Of a stretch of DNA of 64,000 nucleotides, positions 57,844 through 64,000 are shown piece after piece. The position numbers and the translations under genes are program-made. The notes under the pieces were generated by a model, which was given only the letters and a program-made list of their open reading frames with translations, did not search any database and was not told the DNA's origin. Source of the DNA: Rhyzopertha dominica (lineage: Eukaryota > Arthropoda > Insecta > Coleoptera > Bostrichidae); the NCBI GenBank assembly GCA_025024175.1, contig QCXZ01000045.1, positions 4,590,649-4,654,648 on the forward strand, given 5' to 3'. Positions within the stretch are counted from its first letter, which is position 1. Every line of letters starts with the position of its first letter.

Positions 57844-59265
57844 TNGGGCTGGGCGATACCATTAGATAGGTATCGATATTCGATACCTCTGTAGTATCGA
57901 TAATACTCAAAAGTATCGAAGTATCTAAAGTATCTATAGTATCGAAGGTATCGAAGTATTGAATTATCGAAAGTATCGAAGTATCAAAAGTATCGAAAGT
58001 ATCGAAGTATCTAAAGTATCGAAGGTATCGAAGTATTGAATTATCGAAAGTATCGAAGTATCGAAAGTATCGAAGTATCGAAAGTATCGAAGTACCTAAA
58101 TTATCGAAAGTATCGAATAACACTGGGCGATAACATTACACAAGTATCGATATTCGATACCTCTGCAGTATCGATAATACTCAAAAGTATCGAAGTATCT
58201 AAAGTATCGAAGGTATCGAAGTATTGAATTATCGAAAGTATCGAACGTATCGAAGTAAAGTATCTAAGTACCTAAAGTATCGAATAGCACTGGGCGATAA
58301 CATTAGACAAGTATCGATATTCGATACCTCTGCAGTATCGATAATACTCAAAAGTATCGAAGTATCCAAAGTATCGAAGGTATCGAAGTATTAAATTATC
58401 GAAAGTATCGAACGTATCGAGAGTATCGAAGTATCGAAAGTATCGAAGTACCTAAAGTATCGAATAACACTGGGCGATGATAACATTAGACAAGTATCGA
58501 TATTCGATACCTTCAATATATTCCAACTTTGCATTGTTTCAATTTTTAATATTTTCATTACTATTAACAACGCCGATACTTTGGATGCTGCAATACCTAT
58601 GAAGCTTCTCATTATTTAAATTGGTGCAATACTCGATTTTCAACATATTTGGTTCAATACCTTTGAATACTTGAATCCCACGACAAAGTGGTATCGATAT
58701 TCGATACCGGCAGAGGTAACGATACTTTGAGTAAGTATTGAAACTCTGCCCAAGCCAGATGAATGCTTCAAATTCTTCAATATATTTTATACTTTCAGTA
58801 CTTCATATAATTTTGAATACTATCGATACTTCGATACTTTTCAATACTTTCGGACTTCGATACTTTTCAATACTTTCGATACTTCCATACTTTTAAACAC
58901 TTTCGATACTGCGATACTTTTGAATACTTTCGATGCTTCAGATAGGTAATTATGAATACTTTCGATATTTCGATAGTTTTTAATACTTTTGGGCTTCGAT
59001 ACTTTTGAATACTTTCGATACTTCGATACTTTTGAATACTTTCGATACTTCGATACTTTTGAATACTTTCGATACGTCGATACTTTTGAGTACTTTCGAT
59101 CTTTCTGTACTTTTGAATGCTTTCGATACTTTTAAATACTTTCGATACTTTTGAATGTGGTATCAATACTGGATACTGCCAAAGGTATCGATACTTTGAG
59201 TAAGTATCGATACTTTGAGTAAGTATCGATACTTTGAGTAAGTATCGATACTTTGCCCAGCCATA
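57844..59265. mobile_element. hAT-like non-autonomous element built of opposed GTATCGA arrays
   Basis: The ends are short inverted copies: left TNGGGCTGGGC, right read inward TATGGCTGGGC, flanked by an 8-bp direct repeat GT(N/G)ATATC, the hAT length. The left arm (to about 58510) is a (GTATCGAA)-type array. It is organised in four blocks that each restart with CTGGGCGATA, at about 57850, 58123, 58290 and 58470, followed by GTATCGATATTCGATACCTC. The right arm (about 58690-59255) has the complementary (CGATACTTTTGAATACTTT) array and ends with three 19-bp repeats GAGTAAGTATCGATACTTT. About 170 bp of unrelated sequence lies between. No protein is encoded. Confidence 0.75.
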
Positions 59266-59274
59266 GTGATATCC

Positions 59275-59630
59275 ATACAAAGCGAGATACAAAGTTATGC
59301 AGTTGTACATTAGAAAGTAATAAAAAACATAGGCATAAAATATAGCATTAAAAATGTAATATTTTTTCTCCTATAAAATATCTAAAGTCAAAATACAAGA
59401 TATTCAACAAAAAATTGATAAAATAATTTTTTTTAATTTTACAATTTTTTTCAACGAAACGATGGATATTTCTTTTATGTTGCAGTTGTCGAAAACCAAA
59501 ATATAATATCTATATTAATGACGATGCTAGAGTGTCACAACTTTATGAAATGTGATTTATGGTTAAATCGCAACGCAAGTGGTGGCAACCCTAAACCATT
59601 CTTATCGAAGCTAACTATGTGAAATGGGCA
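59275..59630. other. No recognised gene
   Basis: AT-rich spacer between the hAT-like element and the MULE. Confidence 0.5.
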
Positions 59631-59633
59631 AAG

Positions 59634-61129
59634 GTCTGCTTCATCAGTTCCTGTTTCGTCAGTTGGTGGAAATCTACCTGAATGTGTTTCGTTTCGTCAC
59701 TTAGAATTTTAATAAATTTTGCATCGTGGCGTTTCATCAGCTGGACGGGCTAAGGCCAATAAAGCTGTCACGATAGATTGGATGCATTATATTTTATAAT
59801 CATCCTAGTAATTATTGTTCACATAACATAAATCCATAATTACCCAATGCACTTTACGTACTATACTATAGTAAATATATTGCATCCAATACCCAGTTAG
59901 GACCCCTTTTAGCAAATATTAAGAAAAAATAATAAGGGTAGGAAGCATTTACATTGAAATACTTTCAAAGCTTCAAACCAATTTCAGTTGTAGTTTAATA
60001 ACGTACAAACCAACTGTTGGTTACAATCTATGTTTACGTCCTAATAAGAGTATTGTTATTGTACAATCAAAAAGAGAAAGTTGTGTTCTTTTATACGAAG
60101 GCTACAGATTTAACAAAAAGAAATCTACAAGAACTCCAATGTGTTTTAGAAATGGTCTAAAACTAAGTGTCCGGGAAGTTTTGAAAGTAAACAAAAACAC
60201 TACTGTGAACCAGATATCGCAAAAAACGATGTCGAAGTGTGCATTTTCAATGCAAAAAATAGTGTCCCGGACTTTTCGTCAATCAAAAATTTTTTTTGAT
60301 TGATGATGGTGCTCAAGACAGATTTTTAGTGTTTGCTAAAAATGGCGGCAGATTGTTGCGAAATGCTAAAACGTTTTTTGGAGACGGGACATTTAAAAGC
60401 TGCTGCTTGCTATTTACGCAGCTATATACAATACATGTAGACATTGGTAGTACAAGTTTAACTACCATTGTGGTACCGGCTGTTTATGTTCTACTTTCAA
60501 GTATGCGTGTATAAGGCTATTTAAAATGTTAAAAGCAAGAGTTCCTGATTTTTAACCAGGAAAATATATACTTGATTATGAAGTGGCTACAATTTTTGTT
60601 TTTCGTGAAGTGTCTTCTGATGTGATTATTAAAATATGTATCGCATCAATCAGAAAAATATGCCAAATTAGAATACAAAAAATTTAATGGGGCGTCCATA
60701 AGAAAAAGCAAAGTTTGATGTAATATCTCAAAAATATCGGATGAAAAAAATGCTTTTTAGGGTATTGTATTCTGCTTAAAAATTTATGGTAGTAATGTTT
60801 AAACTTTTTTTTATACAATTAACGGGTAAAAAACAACCTCTGACTTTCTATCTTTAATAATAAAAAAATTACCCGCTTTAGAACGTTTCTGTGAACACCT
60901 GTATACATATACAATATAATAATAAGATTGGAGCAATCGGTAAGAAAGTATTGGACTACTTAATTACTCTTCCACAAATTCTGTAATAAGAATTCCTAAA
61001 AAGTATTATGTGACCGGTTGCTACGGGGTATAACATATTTATCTGACGAAACGCCACCCGAATACCTGCCCAGAAAAGGTTAACTCACGAAACGAAACAA
61101 CTGATGAATCAGGAACTGATGAAACTGAC
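59634..61129 (+). mobile_element. MULE-type DNA transposon relic with FLYWCH finger
   Basis: Imperfect ~90-110-bp inverted termini: left 59634-59742 and right 61040-61129 share, in order, TTTCATCAG-type ends, TTCATCAGTTCCTG, TTCGTTTCGT.A.TTA and GTGGCGTTTC(A/G)TCAG. The termini themselves contain repeated TTTC(A/G)TCAG words. Inside is a transposase relic on the + strand (60060-60690). No target duplication was found at the ends as I place them. MULE elements of this kind are widespread in insects. Confidence 0.75.
60060..60690 (+). pseudogene. FLYWCH/MULE transposase relic
   Basis: N-terminal codons around 60060-60150 read CVLLYEGYRFNKKKSTRT, a decayed FLYWCH zinc finger (relatives: LLY.GY.YNKK....K.YWRC; the WRC is lost). 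The MULE domain follows at 60288-60514: DDGAQDRFLVFAKNGGRLL, NAKTFFGDGTFKSCCLLFTQ, LYTIHVDIGS and VVPAVYVLL, with the DGTFK Asp box intact. After a stop and frame change come KARVPDF and KYILDYEVATI, the second catalytic region. The C-terminal half is absent. Confidence 0.85.
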
Positions 61130-62555
61130 ATGAATCGTAAAATGCTTTGCGAGGAATGGAGGATACACCAGTACTTTGGCAGCATCCGGATTAATTTGAT
61201 TAGCATAGGCACATAGCGATTTTGGAATTAGTGTAATTTCGGTTGAGGCTTCTGTGATATACAAGAAGAAGAAGAAACATATAAACGTGTCCATTCTAGT
61301 GTGGGAAAAAACGTTTGAAACCGCGAAAGAGGCCACGAAGCAAAAATGCTATATGATTACCGAAATAATTTGCGCTGAGTGTTGTCGAGCAATTTCTTAT
61401 AGAGGCAAACCATAAAACAAAAAACATAAATAGAGGTTCAATCTCAAATAATATGTAGTCTGCAACTTAGTAGAGGGTTTTCGGCTAATTATTATAATGT
61501 TTAGGATAAAATGCAATATTATAAATGGGAATGCAGACAGTAGCACGTACGTACGTATTGAAACTAAACCTTACAGTGGCACTTGTCCAGTAAAATGGGA
61601 AAATGATTCGAAAGAAAAATAGATATTTAGTTATAATAGTCGGGAAGTTAAATACAAAAATGGCGAGTACGAAGAAAACTGTCAACAAACGTACTTGAGT
61701 AAGAACTTTGACAAACAATCAAACTATAATGGAAAAATCCCAAACCACATTGATTTAGAGATCCATCTTCAGTAGAGTAAATGAATTCTTGAATATCTGG
61801 GTGGATTAACCGGATGATATTTTCCTCATCACGTCTTCAGTGGAAGTTTCGCATGACACATGAATTAAATAAAAATGACTTTGATAGGCAAATGGAATTC
61901 TATGGAAAATAACGAAACGTATCAATAATAATCCACGTTTGCTTTTTAATATTTGCTTATCAGATGAGTAAATTTTTCCTAAGTGGCGCTGTTAATCGCG
62001 ATAACTGAAGATACTGAAGCGATGTTAATCATCACTTGATACGAGAAGTACAACACACAAATGAGGTGATCATATCGTGAGTTCTTTCTTCCTTGGGGAA
62101 AACCTCAAAGGTCAGCTTTATCTCCATGTGCTAAACACCAACCTATACGCATAATAATTATGTCATGGAACAATTCCGTACAACATTCCTGTAAGAATTA
62201 CGTCAAATATTGTGTACCAACACCTGACCCCAGAAACCTTTAGAAGACATAGAATAAACATTAATCTAATTTTTTTTCTAATGCNTAATTCCGTTTGATC
62301 CTAATCTAGGTATTGCCATCATATCGCGCAAGTTAATTATACTGTATATTTAGCCATTTGAATATTACCAAATGCAGTGGGCTATTTTTTGTCGTTAACA
62401 TTTACTTTGCAGCATCATTTTCAATTTTAATTTATGTTCTATTATGAATTGCTTTACACAAAAAGATTTCCAGGATTACCTTTAACAAAGAGTTACAACA
62501 ATGTGGATGCTTTCATGTGATACCCTATTAGAAAGTACATTTATCAAGATTTTGA
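61130..62555. other. AT-rich stretch with one Penelope-like scrap
   Basis: 61765-61860 repeats the block seen at 37330-37460 (CTGAATATCTGGGTGGATTA-type, AACCGGATGATATT). On the minus strand it carries CUACUGAAGAUGGAUCUCUA, the start of a hammerhead-like core with no GAAA half. Otherwise nothing recognised. Confidence 0.45.
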
Positions 62556-62558
62556 TGA

Positions 62559-62825
62559 ATTTGTCAGTACAAACTAAATTCCCAACCACAACGCACTTTA
62601 GAATCAGAAATTGGAAAGGGAAGGCCAGACACCTTGGAAGGGCCTCGACCTTTGCATCTATCGAATGTTATCAATGCAGTGTTATCTGTTTTATCAGTGA
62701 GTCAGGGTTACAAAAACCAATTGCAGTTGGAAAAACTGCGATCATATCTAAACGACCACGTGATTCTTTATGTTGTTTATAGCTTGATGACATTAAAGTT
62801 AAATTTAGCAAACGGTATTTCATAA
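62559..62825 (+). CDS. Unassigned 88-codon open segment, possible exon
   Basis: Open from a stop at 62556 to TAA at 62823-62825. Codons such as KGRPDTLEGPRPLHLSNVIN and QLEKLRSYLNDHVILYVVYS are protein-like (balanced composition, amphipathic helices). No ATG starts it; TTTGTCAG at about 62560-62567 could act as a 3' splice site. I do not recognise a family. It may be an exon, a retrocopy or a transposon fragment. Confidence 0.3.
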   Translation: MCQYKLNSQPQRTLESEIGKGRPDTLEGPRPLHLSNVINAVLSVLSVSQGYKNQLQLEKLRSYLNDHVILYVVYSLMTLKLNLANGIS

Positions 62826-63119
62826 AACATTTCCTTGACAGATACTGCTTTATGGCTTTGAGGTTTGTAAAAGACGACTTTCATCGCCGAGGGAACACTT
62901 AAAAGCTACGCTTGTTTTAAAAATCAATTTTAGTATATATCTTGTGGTAAGCTCCATAATTATTGTGGTCTTGCTCCTTTTGTACATCTGGCGACCCGAC
63001 GTCAAGATATTTTATAAATACCGCCTGAACTTTACGACGCACCACGTCGTCTTGGCGTCTCACAATAAAAAGAAAAAGGGCCCTCCAGAAACGTTATTAT
63101 CTCCGGCGTCGGTAATTTA

Positions 63120-63475
63120 GAATTCAAATTGCGACGGCCATAACTGCATGACTAATTAATTGGAACGGTAACAATTTGCGGTCGGTTATTAATGTAAACG
63201 CGCTTTTGTCGCGGCAGCAGTAGGCTTTATGAATGTTGTGTCGCTGGTAATTAATGATGTCGAGTGGCACACAGAGTTTTACGACACCTACCTTGCGCTG
63301 GTCGGGGATAAAAAGGGCGCTACGACTACTTGGAATCCGTGCAGACTTACCTGGAACAAAAGAAACATCAATAAATTGCAAAATCCATTCGGCCGAGTTG
63401 TTTACATACACATAATTTGCGCGACGGCTGCAAGAAGCATTAATTATAAATTATTAAATTTTTGTGAGTAATATC
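63120..63475. promoter_or_regulatory. Candidate conserved non-coding element with homeodomain-type sites
   Basis: The block mixes CpG words (GCGACGGC, GTCGCGGCAGC, GCGCGACGGC) with repeated TAATTA cores (ACTAATTAATTGG, GGTAATTAATGATG, GCATTAATTATAAATTATT), a texture common in insect developmental enhancers. No coding frame or transposon feature is seen. The inference rests on composition and motifs. Confidence 0.25.
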
Positions 63476-63479
63476 TACA

Positions 63480-64000
63480 GGCACGAAGATTTTTTTAAAA
63501 CAAAACTCCGTATTGCTTAAAATAGAGGAAAAGTGTAAAAATTTTCAAAAACTAAACTGTTGTTTGCAAGAAGACAACTTTTGATATGTTTTAATGGTTA
63601 CCGCCTACCNTTTTNGCGGTGCTCACATCNCCTCAAAAAATTTAAATGGAACGATCCATTATTTGAAAGCTTATTTCACAAGGAGTCACGTTATGGAATT
63701 AGTTTTACTATTTTCACTCATTGATGGGGTAGTATATTATAACTACAATAAAGCAAGTTGCTTATCATTTTTTTGAAGCTACAATAAAAATTTGTCCTTA
63801 CTAGAGCCTGAAAATAAAGAATACTTTTTCAAATGTGTCATGTAGTAAGGCGCCCAAAAATGGTTAAAATCTTTTGCCCACATTGCTGCAATCTGCAAGA
63901 GAAGTTGCGACTAGAACATTTCTACTGAATTGGCTAATTCTCTGCTGTTTGATAAAAATAAACAACTTTGCGAGAGGTTTTTGTTAAACTCATATGGATC
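63480..64000. other. AT-rich end of the window
   Basis: Undetermined bases at 63610-63630. No gene recognised. Confidence 0.5.

Noticed and set aside
57827..59310. Tyr/Phe-Asp-Thr-rich frames (RYFRYFDTFDTS and similar)
   Set aside because: Plain translations of the GTATCGA satellite on either strand, with no independent support.

Overview
This 64-kb window is AT-rich eukaryotic DNA, most likely from an insect. No complete host protein-coding gene is recognisable. The organism call rests on the repeat content: mariner elements, insect-type DUF4817/DDE transposases, Penelope-like retroelements with hammerhead motifs, a FLYWCH/MULE transposon, a Jockey/CR1-type non-LTR relic and gypsy-type LTR elements. 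I cannot tell beetle from hemipteran or another order. No operon, prokaryotic gene, rRNA, CRISPR array or convincing tRNA was seen.

Layout. 1-4.8 kb: an intact 418-bp hAT MITE, a transposase scrap and a 254-bp direct repeat. 4.8-8.45 kb: a 3.6-kb foldback element made of about 20 tandem ~152-bp units in two opposed arms. It has a perfect 9-bp target duplication and sits inside a non-LTR reverse transcriptase relic that continues to 9.6 kb. 10.5-12.6 kb: a Penelope-like RT and endonuclease relic carrying an opposed hammerhead motif and split by a THAP-type DNA transposon. 13.4-13.8 kb: a dispersed repeat with a second copy at 55.7 kb. 16.6-18.2 kb: a DUF4817-type transposon with clear terminal repeats beside a mariner scrap. 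18.6 kb: paired inverted hammerhead copies. 21-22.3 kb: a gypsy gag relic and another transposase scrap. 25.7-27.1 kb: a full-length but inactivated mariner. 29.9-30.4 kb: a transposase scrap. 31.0-31.8 kb: a GC/CpG-rich block that looks like a promoter plus first non-coding exon on the + strand. 39.8-44.45 kb: a young LTR retrotransposon (970-bp LTRs with 2 differences seen) that has lost RT and RNase H. 44.9-46.1 kb: another mariner. 48-50 kb: decayed transposase scraps. 51.9-53.8 kb: a mariner split by a Tc1-like element. 55.7-56.8 kb: a Penelope-like terminal region with the best hammerhead motif of the window. 57.8-59.3 kb: a hAT-like element built of opposed GTATCGA arrays. 59.6-61.1 kb: a MULE with terminal repeats.

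How it works together. The window reads as intergenic or long-intron DNA of a gene with a non-coding first exon near 31.4-31.76 kb. Several GC-richer blocks (10.0, 35.8, 54.1, 57.2 and 63.1 kb) could be regulatory DNA, but only composition and motifs support this. The most unusual material is two non-autonomous DNA transposons of different superfamilies that have each multiplied their own terminal sequence into internal inverted arrays, and a set of hammerhead-ribozyme motifs scattered by Penelope-like elements.
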